A DNA stretch of 53,358 nt from an uncultured Azospirillum sp. (GCA_900539605.1 UQCS01000010.1:1-53358), one strand, 5' to 3'; positions 32,439 through 42,019 are shown, numbered from the stretch's first letter. Notes: generated by a model not told the origin, from the sequence alone. Numbers and translations: made by a program.

Positions 32439-33899
32439 TTATTTGGTTTCCTGCAACAGCCGGTTGAGGACGCGGACGCCGAAACCGGTAGCACCTTTAG
32501 GGGTAAGCGGATGACCTTTTTCGTCCTTGTCGACCCCGGCGATGTCCAAATGTGCCCATTTGACGCCCGGTTTGATAAAACGCTGCAGGAAGCAGGCGGC
32601 GGTAATACCGCCGGCCAGCCGCGGGCCGGTGTTTTTCATATCGGCGATGTCCGAGTCGATCAGTTTGTCATAATCGGCGGTTACCGGCAGGCGCCATAAT
32701 TTTTCGCCGGAGAGTTCACCGCATTTTTCCAATTGTGCCGACAGTTTATCGTCGTTGGAAAATAAACCGGCATATTCAAAACCGAATGTCATCATGGTTG
32801 AACCGGTGAGAGTAGCAACATCGATGATTTTGGTAACGCCGAATTTTTCCTGAATATACCATAAGCAGTCCCCCAATACCAGACGTCCTTCGGCGTCGGT
32901 GTTAACAATTTCGACCGTTTGTCCGGACATGGAAGCGACTACGTCACCGGGACGGCTGGCCGAGCCGGAGGGCATGTTCTCGACCAGGCCGACCACACCG
33001 GCAATGTTAACCGGCAGTTTTTGCAAAGCGGCTGCTTTTATGGCGGCAACCACCACCGCGGAACCGGTCATGTCTCCCTTCATATCGCCCATGTTGGCCG
33101 CAGGCTTGAGGGATATGCCGCCGGAATCGAAAGTAACGCCTTTGCCGACCAGCCCGAGGTCGAATTTTTTGCGGTCTTTTGCGCCTTTCCACTGCAGAAC
33201 CGCAACCCGGGGAGAATTGACGGAGCCTTTGGAAACCGAGAGCAACATATCCATGCCGAGATCGTGCAATTTGCCCTCGTCTAGGATCGTGATGTCAATG
33301 CCAAGGTATTCGAGACGTTTGATGTCGGCGGCGTAAATTTCGGGCGTCAGGTGGTTGGCGGGCTCGTTGCAGAGATCGCGGGCATAACGTACCGAAGCGG
33401 CAACAGCCTGATAAGCCGAGAAACCCTGAGCATCAATCGGCGTTTCGCCGAAGAACTCGATTTTTTCCAATTTCGGATAGCTGTCCTGAGGTTTTTTGGT
33501 GAAGTATTTGTCAAAACGATAACCGCCGAGTTCAATGCCGAGCGCCAAGTTGTAAGCGGTTTCGGCTATGGAAAGAGATGCTTTTTTATCAGTGGGGACA
33601 TAAACGGCAACATTTGCTTCGGCGTTTATTTTCCTGTACAGCTTGCCACCGAGGATTTGCAGCTCAAGTGCAGTCGGCTTGCTGCCGGTGCCGGCAGCAA
33701 TAATCCGGGTTTTGCCATTGTAAACTTCGACAAAGGAACCGGCTTTGCCTTCAAATTGTTGACTGCGGGTAGCCGATTTGAGGGAAGACAGTTCTTCGGC
33801 GCTCAAGAACTTTGCCGAATTGAAATTGCTGCCGGAAGTAAGGATGACTTTGGTGCCGGCAGAAGATTTTGAACCGGCGGGAAATGCGAATTCGGTCAT
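32439..33899 (-). CDS. pepA: Leucyl aminopeptidase (M17)
   Basis: Cytosolic metallo-aminopeptidase that releases N-terminal residues from peptides. The C-terminal catalytic domain has the conserved G-K-G-V-T-F-D-S-G-G-I-S-L-K-P, the metal-binding D and K, M-K-G-D-M-T-G, and the family signature N-T-D-A-E-G-R-L. The N-terminal macro-like domain (residues 1-160) is present. The 486-residue length is as expected. AAGGAG precedes the ATG. It is monocistronic and diverges from the HNH-like gene. Confidence 0.95.
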   Translation of the reverse strand: MTEFAFPAGSKSSAGTKVILTSGSNFNSAKFLSAEELSSLKSATRSQQFEGKAGSFVEVYNGKTRIIAAGTGSKPTALELQILGGKLYRKINAEANVAVYVPTDKKASLSIAETAYNLALGIELGGYRFDKYFTKKPQDSYPKLEKIEFFGETPIDAQGFSAYQAVAASVRYARDLCNEPANHLTPEIYAADIKRLEYLGIDITILDEGKLHDLGMDMLLSVSKGSVNSPRVAVLQWKGAKDRKKFDLGLVGKGVTFDSGGISLKPAANMGDMKGDMTGSAVVVAAIKAAALQKLPVNIAGVVGLVENMPSGSASRPGDVVASMSGQTVEIVNTDAEGRLVLGDCLWYIQEKFGVTKIIDVATLTGSTMMTFGFEYAGLFSNDDKLSAQLEKCGELSGEKLWRLPVTADYDKLIDSDIADMKNTGPRLAGGITAACFLQRFIKPGVKWAHLDIAGVDKDEKGHPLTPKGATGFGVRVLNRLLQETK

Positions 33900-34012
33900 A
33901 AGGTTTCTCCTTGAAACAAAATGTGACGGCAGAACGGTATTATGTGCCGCCGTCTAAAGGTTGAATTGAAATTAATATAGTGGCAAAAAGATAAAAAACT
34001 CCTAATAATGAT

Positions 34013-34041
34013 TAGACTTTTAAAAAAAATCAGGATATAAT
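34013..34041 (+). promoter_or_regulatory. Sigma-70 promoter for the HNH-like gene
   Basis: TAGACT, a 17-base spacer and consensus TATAAT at 34036-34041, 28 bases before the GTG start. Confidence 0.65.
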
Positions 34042-34069
34042 GTAACAAAATTGATAAGGAGCGACTGAC

Positions 34070-35188
34070 GTGGCCAATAAGAGACGCCGGGAATTTGTGG
34101 AACATCTCAGGTATCGGTTTTTTGTTTTCGAAACGCTGAATACGGCGATGGGAATTTTGAAGCGTTTGCCGGAAGGCGAGGCTAAACATAAGTTACGCGA
34201 AGGGCTGCGCCATTATCTTTACAACAACAACTATTCCTGCACCATTACGCCGGAACGGCCGATTGAGCCGGAATACAAACTTTTGATCCGGGATGATTGT
34301 AACGGTGATATCTATGCCGTAGACAAAAGTTACCTTTCCTTTCATTACCGTTATGCCCTTAAAAATGCCGGAGTGCAAAGCTATACGCCCGAGGACTATA
34401 TCAAAGCTTTAAAAAGAAACAAGGCATGGGCTGATATGAACAGCTTTCCGACCTACCATTCGGTTGAAGAGATTATCCGCATCCGGATGGAAGAGATGCA
34501 ATTGCCGCCGAATTTGGTGCAGGCGATGCGGATTAATGATTTTCGCGATTTTGTTCGTAATAACTGCGCGGAAGAATTCGTGGATTTTCGCGAGAAAAAT
34601 TCGTTCATTAAAACTTTTATAAGTGCCCGGGAAAGCGAGTTTCGGCATATGTTGGACAGGGGGGGAGTGGACAAGAGATATACCGACGCCTTGGTTAAAA
34701 AAATGTATGAAAAGGGGGAAGCCTGGGACGTGGTGGTTTTGGACGAAAACGGCGACCGAATCGAGGGGCCGGAATTTGACCGTCATCATACCATTCCGGT
34801 TTATTCTCCAAATGATGTTTCAAGTCTGAGCGAAGTTAATGATTTTAATAAACTGTGTCTGATTGAGAAAAAATTCCATCGTTGGCTGCATCGGTTGGAA
34901 CGGGCAAAAATCATTGACGACGCTTTGTATTTTGAAAAAATCATGGTGCCCGAACATGCGGCCTGTGTTTTTGACTTTGAAACCTGTATCCTTCATGATT
35001 TTGATCATCCGGAGCGAAACATTCCCCCAATGTCTCCGTCGAGCAGTAACTTGATTTATATAAATAAAGTTACCGAGATGTCGATCAGACTCAATGATCA
35101 GCTGGCAAAGCAGCCTAAGAAAATGTCGGGCAAAAACAAAAAAGCAACCGGTAAGTATATTAAGGGCGGCAAAGGCGGCCGTAACTAA
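34070..35188 (+). CDS. HNH-like nuclease-domain protein of unknown role
   Basis: I recognise only one domain. Starting at GTG 34070 (AAGGAG nine bases upstream), the 372-residue protein has a basic helical N-terminus, a middle of unknown fold, and around residues 236-274 an HNH-type motif: D-R-H239-H240-T-I-P, then N-D-F-N-K-L-C-L-I, then F-H270-R-W-L-H274. This is the His, Asn, His order of HNH nucleases, although no zinc-binding cysteines are seen. The C-terminus is rich in Lys and Gly (K-G-G-K-G-G-R-N) and could bind nucleic acid. It is followed by sua5 after 22 bases. DNA or RNA cleavage is inferred. No restriction or toxin partner is visible. Confidence 0.5.
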   Translation: MANKRRREFVEHLRYRFFVFETLNTAMGILKRLPEGEAKHKLREGLRHYLYNNNYSCTITPERPIEPEYKLLIRDDCNGDIYAVDKSYLSFHYRYALKNAGVQSYTPEDYIKALKRNKAWADMNSFPTYHSVEEIIRIRMEEMQLPPNLVQAMRINDFRDFVRNNCAEEFVDFREKNSFIKTFISARESEFRHMLDRGGVDKRYTDALVKKMYEKGEAWDVVVLDENGDRIEGPEFDRHHTIPVYSPNDVSSLSEVNDFNKLCLIEKKFHRWLHRLERAKIIDDALYFEKIMVPEHAACVFDFETCILHDFDHPERNIPPMSPSSSNLIYINKVTEMSIRLNDQLAKQPKKMSGKNKKATGKYIKGGKGGRN

Positions 35189-35210
35189 AATCCAGTAAAG
35201 AAGAACGAAG

Positions 35211-36152
35211 ATGAAAAGCATATATGAGGCAAATGAATATAATATTGCCAAAGCAGCGCAAGTGATTAAAGACGGCGGTTTGGTTGCTATGCCGACCGAA
35301 ACCGTGTATGGTTTGGGTGCAAATGTTTATGATGCGCAGGCAGTGGCACGGATTTTTGAAGTGAAGCGACGTCCGACTTTTGATCCGTTGATTTCTCATA
35401 TTGCCGATTTTGACGCGTTGCCCGAATATGTGGAAGCCGATCAGCGGGTGTGGGCGTTGGCGCGTCGTTTTTGGCCGGGGCCTTTGACGATGGTATTGAA
35501 ACGGCGCGGTTCGCATGCCGGGGTCGATCTGGCTTGTTCGGGGCTGCCGACGGCAACTGTCCGTATGCCCGATCATCCGGTAGCAGCGGCCCTGATCCGT
35601 CAAAGCGGAGTGCCGATTGTGGCACCGTCGGCGAATTTGTTCAAGTCGGTCAGTCCGACCACGGCACAGCATGTGTATGACGGGTTGGGCGATCAGGTGG
35701 ATATGATTCTAGACGGCGGTTCATGTCCGGTTGGCGTTGAATCGACAATTTTGGATGTGACCGGAGCGACGGTTGTGATCTTGCGTGCAGGCGGCACCAC
35801 GCGGGAGGATATTGAAGACTTTTTGGGAGAAAAGGTATTGCTTTCTCACGGTGAACCTGATCGCCCCAGCGCGCCGGGACAGCTTTTACGCCATTATGCA
35901 CCGGGACATCGGTTGCGGATCAATGCCGAAAAGCCGCAGAAAAATGAATTTTATATCGGTTTTGGCACCAGAGACGGCGATTTGAATCTCAGTCCGAGCG
36001 GTGATTTGCGTGAGGCAGCCGCCAATCTGTTTGCTTTTTTGCGGCAGGCGGATGCAACGGCGGGGGAACGGACGTTGGCAATAGCACCGATCCCCGAATA
36101 CGGAATCGGGTTGGCGATTAATGATCGAATTCGCCGGGCTTCTCACGACTAA
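35211..36152 (+). CDS. L-threonylcarbamoyladenylate synthase (Sua5/YwlC)
   Basis: Makes threonylcarbamoyl-AMP from threonine, bicarbonate and ATP for t6A37 modification of tRNA, the same nucleoside that MtaB further modifies. It has the YrdC domain (residues 1-195: P-T-E-T-V-Y-G-L-G, K-R-R-P-T-F-D-P-L, A-P-S-A-N) and a C-terminal Sua5 domain. The 313-residue length is the long Sua5 type. A GAAG stretch serves as ribosome binding site. The gene overlaps rnd by 35 bases at their 3' ends. Confidence 0.93.
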   Translation: MKSIYEANEYNIAKAAQVIKDGGLVAMPTETVYGLGANVYDAQAVARIFEVKRRPTFDPLISHIADFDALPEYVEADQRVWALARRFWPGPLTMVLKRRGSHAGVDLACSGLPTATVRMPDHPVAAALIRQSGVPIVAPSANLFKSVSPTTAQHVYDGLGDQVDMILDGGSCPVGVESTILDVTGATVVILRAGGTTREDIEDFLGEKVLLSHGEPDRPSAPGQLLRHYAPGHRLRINAEKPQKNEFYIGFGTRDGDLNLSPSGDLREAAANLFAFLRQADATAGERTLAIAPIPEYGIGLAINDRIRRASHD

Positions 36153-37293
36153 TCTCAATAAATTCGATATCTTTTTTTTCGGGGTCGTAACGGATGTTTA
36201 ATTCTCCGTTGCGCAGTTTGAGAGCGCGGGCGCCGAATATTTTGTGCCGCCAGCCTCTGAGCGCAGGATTGTCTTTGTCCTTGAAAGCTGCCAGTTTTTG
36301 CAGCTCGGTCTCTCCGGCAATGAGACGGGGAACTACACCTTCACGCTGAGCAACGATTTTTAAGAGCATTTTCAAGAGTTCTGCTAATGCGGGAATACCG
36401 TTGATATTGTCATGGCGGGTTTGTTTGGCCAGTTTGGGATCAATCTTCATATGTTCGAGCACATCAAGAATTTCGTCGGCCAGGCGACCGGTTGCAACGT
36501 CTTTGCGCATGCCGCGGATGTTCATCAGTTCTTCTTTGTTTTTGGGACAGGCGGTGGCGATCATAATCAGAAAATCGTCTTTGACGATGCTTTGACGGGG
36601 AACGTTTTTGTCGCGGGCCCGCATCTCGCGCCAAGCAGCGAGATCCCTCAGAGCCGACAATACTTTAGCATTGTGAGAGCGGTGGCGGATTTTCAGCCAG
36701 GCTTCTTCGGGCGGAATGATATAGGTAGTTCCCTGACTGAGAATTTGCATTTCTTCGTCAATCCAACCGGTACGCTCCAGACGTGTCATTTGCTGGATGA
36801 GGTGCTGATAGATTTTGATCAGATGAGTAACATCGCCGGCAGCGTATTCGAGCTGGTGGGCGTCGAGCGGACGCAGCTGCCAGTTGGACAGACGGTCGGT
36901 TTTATCAAGTTCGATGTCGAGAATCGCTTTGACCAGGCGTTCGTAACTGATGCTTTCGCCGAAGCCGCATACCATCGCGGCCACCTGAGTGTCAAACAAA
37001 GGTTGCGGAATAATGCCTGACAGTTCGAAAATAATTTCCACGTCCTGACGGCAGGAGTGGAACACCTTGATAACGTTTGGATTTTTCATCAGGCAGAAAA
37101 AACTGCCGAGATCGATTCCTTCGGCCAGCGGGTCGATGATGGCGGCCTCGGTTTCGCTTGCAACCTGAATCAGGCATAAAAGCGGGAAGTATGTTTTTTC
37201 GCGGATAAATTCCAGGTCGACGGTGATAAAAGAATGAGCGGACAGGCGGTTGCATAACTGCTCAAGATTTGCGGTATTGTCAATTATTTGCAT
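36118..37293 (-). CDS. rnd: Ribonuclease D
   Basis: 3'-5' exoribonuclease that trims tRNA and other RNA ends. The DEDD exonuclease domain has V-D-L-E-F-I-R-E (D and E), F-H-S-C-R-Q-D (D) and Y-A-A-G-D-V-T-H-L (Y-x3-D); the HRDC domain follows around residue 210. The length of 391 is normal. I take the ATG at 37293 (M-Q-I-I-D) since GGAATT lies before it, while the ATG at 37305 has no ribosome binding site. Its tail overlaps the sua5 tail by 35 bases. Confidence 0.93.
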   Translation of the reverse strand: MQIIDNTANLEQLCNRLSAHSFITVDLEFIREKTYFPLLCLIQVASETEAAIIDPLAEGIDLGSFFCLMKNPNVIKVFHSCRQDVEIIFELSGIIPQPLFDTQVAAMVCGFGESISYERLVKAILDIELDKTDRLSNWQLRPLDAHQLEYAAGDVTHLIKIYQHLIQQMTRLERTGWIDEEMQILSQGTTYIIPPEEAWLKIRHRSHNAKVLSALRDLAAWREMRARDKNVPRQSIVKDDFLIMIATACPKNKEELMNIRGMRKDVATGRLADEILDVLEHMKIDPKLAKQTRHDNINGIPALAELLKMLLKIVAQREGVVPRLIAGETELQKLAAFKDKDNPALRGWRHKIFGARALKLRNGELNIRYDPEKKDIEFIEISREKPGEFDH

Positions 37294-37436
37294 ATCTAAT
37301 TCCATTATTGATTTTGCGGCTAATTTAGCAGCATATGTTTAAGATTGTTTTAATGGCGGATATGTGAGTTTTTTATTGCTTTTGTTTCTTTTTGCCCTAA
37401 TATAAGCCGCATGTTAATCAAATTTGGGGTTTTCAA

Positions 37437-39206
37437 ATGAACGAATATCGTAATTTTACCTGCGGGCAGCTGAGAGCATCGGATGCCGGCAAACGGGTTA
37501 AACTGGCAGGGTGGATACACCGCAAACGCAATCTCGGCAATTTGTGCTTTGTCGATCTGCGCGATCATTACGGCATTACCCAATGCGTGTTTGACAGCGG
37601 GTCGCCGCTGTTTGAGCAGGTTCAAAACATCCGGGCGGAATCGGTGATCGGTATTGACGGCGAAGCGGTGATCCGTGAAAACATTAATAAAAATATTCCG
37701 ACCGGCGAAATTGAAATTAAGGTTGACGGACTTAAGGTATATTCGCAGGCTGAAGTGCTGCCGTTTCAGGTGGCGGTTGAGGACGATGCGCCGGAAGAAA
37801 TTCGCCTGAAGTATCGCTTTTTGGATTTGCGTAAAGAGCGTATTCACAAAAATATTTTGCTACGTTCGGCAGTGATTCAACGTTCCCGCGAGCTGATGCG
37901 CGAACAGGGGTTTACCGAATATCAGACACCTATTTTGACCGCATCGTCACCGGAAGGCGCTCGCGACTTTTTGGTGCCGTCGCGGCTTAATCCGGGCAAG
38001 TTTTATGCCTTGCCGCAGGCGCCGCAGCAGTTTAAGCAGCTGCTGATGGTTTCGGGCTTTGACAAATATTTTCAGATTGCACCATGTTTTCGTGATGAAG
38101 ATCCCCGTGCCGACCGTTCTCCCGGCGAGTTTTACCAAATGGATATGGAGATGAGCTTTGCTACTCAGGACGATGTTTTTGCGGTGATTGAGCATACGTT
38201 GGGAACGATTTTTAACGAATTTGCCAACGGCAAGACAGTGGATCAGGCACCTTATGTTCGGATACCGTTCCGTGAGGCGATGATGAAATACGGTTCCGAC
38301 AAACCCGATTTGCGCAATCCGCTGGTGTTGCAAAATGCAACGGCTTTCTTCGGTGACAGCGGGTTTGGCGTTTATGATAATTTGGTTAAGGAAGGCAAAA
38401 CTGTTAAAGCGATGACGGTTGCCGGGATTGCCGATAAGCCGCGTTCTTTCTTTGACAAGCTGGATGCTTATGCCAAAGAAGAAGGTTTCGGCGGAATTGC
38501 CTATGTTGCTCTGGCCTCGGCCGGCGCCAAGGGAATTGCCCGTTTCTTTGATGAAGAAAAGATGAATGAACTGAAAGACAAGTTCGGCCTCAAAGACGGC
38601 GACGCGGTTCTGTTTATGGCGGGCGCCGGCGTCAGGTTTGACAAGTTCAGCGGCCGGCTGCGCAATAAAGTGGCGGAAGAACTGGGACTGGTGGATGAAA
38701 ATGCGTTTAAGATGTGTTGGATTGTTGACTTTCCGTTTTATGAAGAAAACGAAGAAACCGGTGCGGTTGAATTTTCGCACAATCCGTTTTCGATGCCGCA
38801 AGGCGGGATGGATGCACTGCTTAACAAAAACCCACTGGATATTCTCGCTTATCAATATGACTTTGTCTGCAATGGCGTTGAATTGTTGTCGGGTGCGGTA
38901 CGAAACCATGAACCGGAGATCATGTACAAGGCGTTTGAGATTGCCGGTTATGACAACAGCGTGGTGGACAATAAGTTCGGCGGCATGATCAGTGCCTTTA
39001 AGTTTGGCGCGCCGCCGCACGCCGGTTCGGCTTACGGAATGGACCGTTTGGTAATGCTGCTGTTGGATGAGCCGATCATTCGCGACGTGATTTTGTTTCC
39101 GCTTAACGGCAAGGCACAGGACCTGATGATGCAGGCACCGAACTTTGTGACCGAGCAGCAAATGAAGGAACTGCACATTAAGACCGATATCGAAGATAAA
39201 AAGTAG
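37437..39206 (+). CDS. aspS: Aspartyl-tRNA synthetase
   Basis: Class II synthetase that charges tRNA-Asp. It has the N-terminal OB fold for anticodon binding (V-K-L-A-G-W-I-H-R-K-R), the motif 2 loop F-R-D-E-D-P-R-A-D-R, the bacterial insertion domain between motifs 2 and 3, and motif 3 G-M-D-R-L-V-M-L. The 589-residue length is bacterial. Whether it charges only tRNA-Asp or also tRNA-Asn (as in bacteria lacking AsnRS) cannot be told from the sequence alone. It has a short upstream leader and a GC-rich terminator. Confidence 0.97.
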   Translation: MNEYRNFTCGQLRASDAGKRVKLAGWIHRKRNLGNLCFVDLRDHYGITQCVFDSGSPLFEQVQNIRAESVIGIDGEAVIRENINKNIPTGEIEIKVDGLKVYSQAEVLPFQVAVEDDAPEEIRLKYRFLDLRKERIHKNILLRSAVIQRSRELMREQGFTEYQTPILTASSPEGARDFLVPSRLNPGKFYALPQAPQQFKQLLMVSGFDKYFQIAPCFRDEDPRADRSPGEFYQMDMEMSFATQDDVFAVIEHTLGTIFNEFANGKTVDQAPYVRIPFREAMMKYGSDKPDLRNPLVLQNATAFFGDSGFGVYDNLVKEGKTVKAMTVAGIADKPRSFFDKLDAYAKEEGFGGIAYVALASAGAKGIARFFDEEKMNELKDKFGLKDGDAVLFMAGAGVRFDKFSGRLRNKVAEELGLVDENAFKMCWIVDFPFYEENEETGAVEFSHNPFSMPQGGMDALLNKNPLDILAYQYDFVCNGVELLSGAVRNHEPEIMYKAFEIAGYDNSVVDNKFGGMISAFKFGAPPHAGSAYGMDRLVMLLLDEPIIRDVILFPLNGKAQDLMMQAPNFVTEQQMKELHIKTDIEDKK

Positions 39207-39218
39207 TTGAGGACAAGG

Positions 39219-39242
39219 GGCGGCATCAGCCGCCTTTTGTTT
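39219..39242 (+). terminator. Rho-independent terminator after aspS
   Basis: Stem GGCGG / CCGCC with a 6-base loop, then TTTTGTTTTG. The following 170 bases are G/A-rich and show no gene. Confidence 0.85.
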
Positions 39243-39417
39243 TGAGACAGAAATCGTTTATCGGGAAGGAAAAAAGGTGAAGAGCGTTCGGGCAACAGCT
39301 GTACGTATGATGTTGGCTTGGACGGGGAATATTAAGGCGACGGAAGAAGCAAAGCCGGATGACAGAGGAGAGAGAAGGGATATTCTGATTATTTGAGAAA
39401 GGGGAGCAAAGTTTTCA

Positions 39418-40455
39418 TCAGTTTTTAGATTGCAGGCGGCTGTAAAAATTTTGTAAAATCGGATTGGCGGTCATTGTGCGGCGTATATCATCGTGGCGGT
39501 TCAGCCATGCAAGTGTTTCTGCAGCAAGTCGATTTTTTATCGGCTCTGCAGCTCGCTGTAAATGCGAACTGAGGTGCCACATCATGAATAAACAGAATTG
39601 TGTTTTCATTGCCGTAATTTTGTTCTCTTCTTTCAGGAAAGAATAAACCATGTCAACTGCTCGGAGGATATCAAGAAGTCGGTTGTCTGCAGCAGAACTG
39701 TTCATTATTGATGTTTGGTTGTCGGTGCGGTAGTAATAAAAAGGCTGGTTAAGCTGGCAAATTTTTGAGGCATAAACAAAAGAGCGGACATGAAAAATAA
39801 CGTCTTCGAAGATAAGTCCTTCGGGAAACGTTAAGTTATGGCGGCAGATAAAGCGGCGGCGATACATCTTTGACCATACGCTGACCCGGCCGAAAATTTT
39901 TTCGGAAATTTGTTCATAGGTAAAGATGCTGTCTGCCGACAATCCGTAATAATTAAGCGGAAGGTTGGATTTGTTTTCATGGCCGTAACGGAAGCCGTAA
40001 ACGCAAATATCCGCCGCTGATCTGCTGATTCGCCGGTACAGTTCGGCAACAGTTTGGAGCTGAAGCCTGTCGTCACTGTCAACGAACAAAATGTATTTGC
40101 CGTTTGCCCGCTTGAGACCGGCGTTGCGTGCTGCCGACAGACCGCGGTTGGGTTGGGTAATGATTGTGATGCGACGGTCTTGAGAGGCATATTGATCTAA
40201 AATAGCACTGCATTGATCGGTAGAGCCGTCGTTGATGCAAATGATTTCGATGTTGGTATGTGTTTGGTCGACGATGCTGTCCATGCATTGTCTCAGATAG
40301 TTTTCAACGTTGTAAACCGGGACGATGATCGACACATCCGGTTTAATAAGGCGTTTGATCCAAGGAATATGCCGGAAAGAAAATGATATTTTTATACCTA
40401 GGAAAACAAGTTTCAGGCTTTTGGGGGTGTAGTATGCGGAAAACAGAGGTTTCAT
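39418..40455 (-). CDS. Family 2 glycosyltransferase
   Basis: Predicted inverting glycosyltransferase with a GT-A fold, which adds a sugar to an envelope polysaccharide, teichoic-like polymer or glycolipid. The N-terminal domain has V-S-I-I-V-P-V-Y-N-V-E, then N-D-G-S-T-D and G-L-S-A-A-R-N, then the metal-binding D-S-D-D. A C-terminal helical part follows. The ATG at 40455 (MKPLF) is chosen because the family motif begins 40 residues on; longer forms up to 40584 are open but lack a start signal. It stands alone. The donor and acceptor cannot be predicted. Confidence 0.85.
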   Translation of the reverse strand: MKPLFSAYYTPKSLKLVFLGIKISFSFRHIPWIKRLIKPDVSIIVPVYNVENYLRQCMDSIVDQTHTNIEIICINDGSTDQCSAILDQYASQDRRITIITQPNRGLSAARNAGLKRANGKYILFVDSDDRLQLQTVAELYRRISRSAADICVYGFRYGHENKSNLPLNYYGLSADSIFTYEQISEKIFGRVSVWSKMYRRRFICRHNLTFPEGLIFEDVIFHVRSFVYASKICQLNQPFYYYRTDNQTSIMNSSAADNRLLDILRAVDMVYSFLKEENKITAMKTQFCLFMMWHLSSHLQRAAEPIKNRLAAETLAWLNRHDDIRRTMTANPILQNFYSRLQSKN

Positions 40456-40822
40456 GAAGGTGCTGCATTTAAACGTTCCTTTTTTTACGACACCGCAAAA
40501 TGCAGAGTTGATTTTAATTTGTTTTGTTATAATAAGATGTTGACAGGATAGTTCTTTTTTCCTAAGTTGTAGATAAATAATCAACGTTTTATTGTATACT
40601 TTTTATTATTTGACTCCGGTTAAAAGATCGGACTGTTTGGATTTGTTGTGATAGGCGGGAAGCAGGGCCGATATTTTTAAGAAGACCAAAGCCATGAGTA
40701 AGAGACAAGCCACGCAAAAAAAGGCAACTTGTTGGAGAAAGCGAATAAATTTTTTTCAAAGTTTAAAATTATTATTGACATTTGTTTTCAAATGACATAG
40801 AACATTTTTTGTTTTAGATAAT

Positions 40823-40896
40823 TGCCCCATCGTCTAACGGCAGGACAGCGCACTCTGACTGCGTTAATCGTGGTTCGAATCCATGTGGGGCAGCCA
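40823..40896 (+). tRNA. tRNA-Gln (anticodon CTG)
   Basis: Acceptor stem TGCCCCA / TGGGGCA with encoded GCCA, D-arm, T-arm with TTCGAATC and variable loop all present. Anticodon stem GCGCA / TGCGT encloses loop CTCTGAC, giving CTG. Confidence 0.95.
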
Positions 40897-40902
40897 AACA
40901 AT

Positions 40903-40932
40903 AAAAAAACCACCCAACGGGTGGTTTTTTTA
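40903..40932 (+). terminator. Rho-independent terminator after tRNA-Gln
   Basis: A perfect stem AAAACCACCC / GGGTGGTTTT with a short loop, A-rich before and T-rich after. It can act both ways. Confidence 0.9.
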
Positions 40933-40979
40933 TTGTTTGATTAATGCATCTCGGATTTTAAACCACCGGGAAGTGGTTT

Positions 40980-41345
40980 GCCTATAAGCGAAAGGTGACT
41001 GCAGAACGCCGGAAAACCGAACGACGTGTGAGAAGTGACGGCGAGGGGAAGAGAAGTCGTATAGGTGAGAGGGGCAGATGAGTTAAGAAGTGAAAAGAGA
41101 GATCAGGCGGTGGAAAAGAGGGGGAGTGAGGAAAAAATGTGCGGTATAGAGGAAAAGGAGAAATCAGTACGGAAGAAGTAAAGAGAAGGCAGGTTGGAGA
41201 AAGAAGATGTTGGGTGATACTGACAGGAGAGAGAATACGAGAGTGGAGAAGGAAGGTTTGAGCAGAAGGAAGAAGACGGTTAAAGCGGTGAGAGGAAAAT
41301 CGATCGGAATGGAGGAAAAGGGAGATGGGCGGGCAGCAGTGGTTC
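40980..41345. other. Long purine-rich non-coding stretch
   Basis: About 365 bases whose plus strand is almost only G and A, with short breaks of T and C. It lies between the tRNA-Gln terminator and the promoter of the HAD gene. The minus strand has a 131-codon open frame, but this follows from the lack of purine-starting stops on a pyrimidine-rich strand: its product is a Ser/Phe/Pro/Leu string. No hairpin or repeat unit of fixed length is evident. The reason for the skew is unknown. Confidence 0.6.
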
Positions 41346-41374
41346 TTGACAAAAAATCCGGGTTGAGGTAAAAA
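41346..41374 (+). promoter_or_regulatory. Probable promoter for the HAD gene
   Basis: Consensus TTGACA at 41346-41351 and TAAAAA 17 bases downstream. The leader to the ATG at 41423 is about 45 bases, T-rich and without a Shine-Dalgarno sequence. Confidence 0.45.
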
Positions 41375-41422
41375 CATGTTGTATTGTGATTTTTTTGTTT
41401 AACTTTTTAAATCGTATTATTT

Positions 41423-42019
41423 ATGGCAGCAAAACTGTTTATTTTCGATGTGGACGGCGTATTGTTGGATTTGTGGGCAACCATGAAAGGTGTATACGAA
41501 AAGTTTACCTCGCAAAAGCTGAGCCAAAGTCAATGGGATGCCGTTATTGCTGATTATCTCCGCGATCCGGTTCCTTATCAGCAGTTTGGCGAATATTTTG
41601 ACAATTCGGATGCTATGGCATCGCTTTCAGCAGTTGACGGCATGCCGGAACTGGTTAGAAAGCTGAAGTTGCTGGATTTTGATCTGATGATCATTACCAG
41701 CGTGACCGATCGGGAAGACATTACCCGTAAGCGCGAAAGCAATCTCAGCCGTATTTTCGGCGACGTTTTCGACCGGATTATCTATACCGGTCGCGGAAGT
41801 TCCAAGGCCGCCGCGCTGGAAGAAGCGGCGAAAGGTTATCATATCAGTTTTTTCTGCGATGATCATCCGAGAAATGCGGCCGCCGGACGCGGGATTGTCA
41901 CTTATCCGTTGTGGTTTGCCAATCTGCATCAACGGTCGATCTGGGAAAAAATCGACCGGGAAGGGATTGTTGAAATTCGCTCTGCCGAAGAAATTTTTGA
42001 GTTGGTCAAAAAAGTTTGA
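41423..42019 (+). CDS. HAD-superfamily hydrolase
   Basis: Cytosolic phosphatase-like enzyme with the haloacid dehalogenase fold. Motif I is D-V-D-G-V (nucleophile and acid Asp) near residue 10, a small cap follows, motif II is the T-S of I-I-T-S-V, and motif IV is D-D-H-P-R-N near residue 150. The 198-residue size fits the phosphatase/phosphoglycolate group. Substrate is not predictable. There is no Shine-Dalgarno sequence before the start; a good promoter lies about 45 bases upstream. A strong terminator follows. Confidence 0.8.
   Translation: MAAKLFIFDVDGVLLDLWATMKGVYEKFTSQKLSQSQWDAVIADYLRDPVPYQQFGEYFDNSDAMASLSAVDGMPELVRKLKLLDFDLMIITSVTDREDITRKRESNLSRIFGDVFDRIIYTGRGSSKAAALEEAAKGYHISFFCDDHPRNAAAGRGIVTYPLWFANLHQRSIWEKIDREGIVEIRSAEEIFELVKKV

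Noticed and set aside
37947..39176. 409-residue minus-strand open frame
   Set aside because: Antisense to aspS, whose class II motifs are intact.
40982..41377. 131-residue minus-strand open frame
   Set aside because: Its Ser/Phe/Pro/Leu string follows from the purine-rich opposite strand; no start signal.
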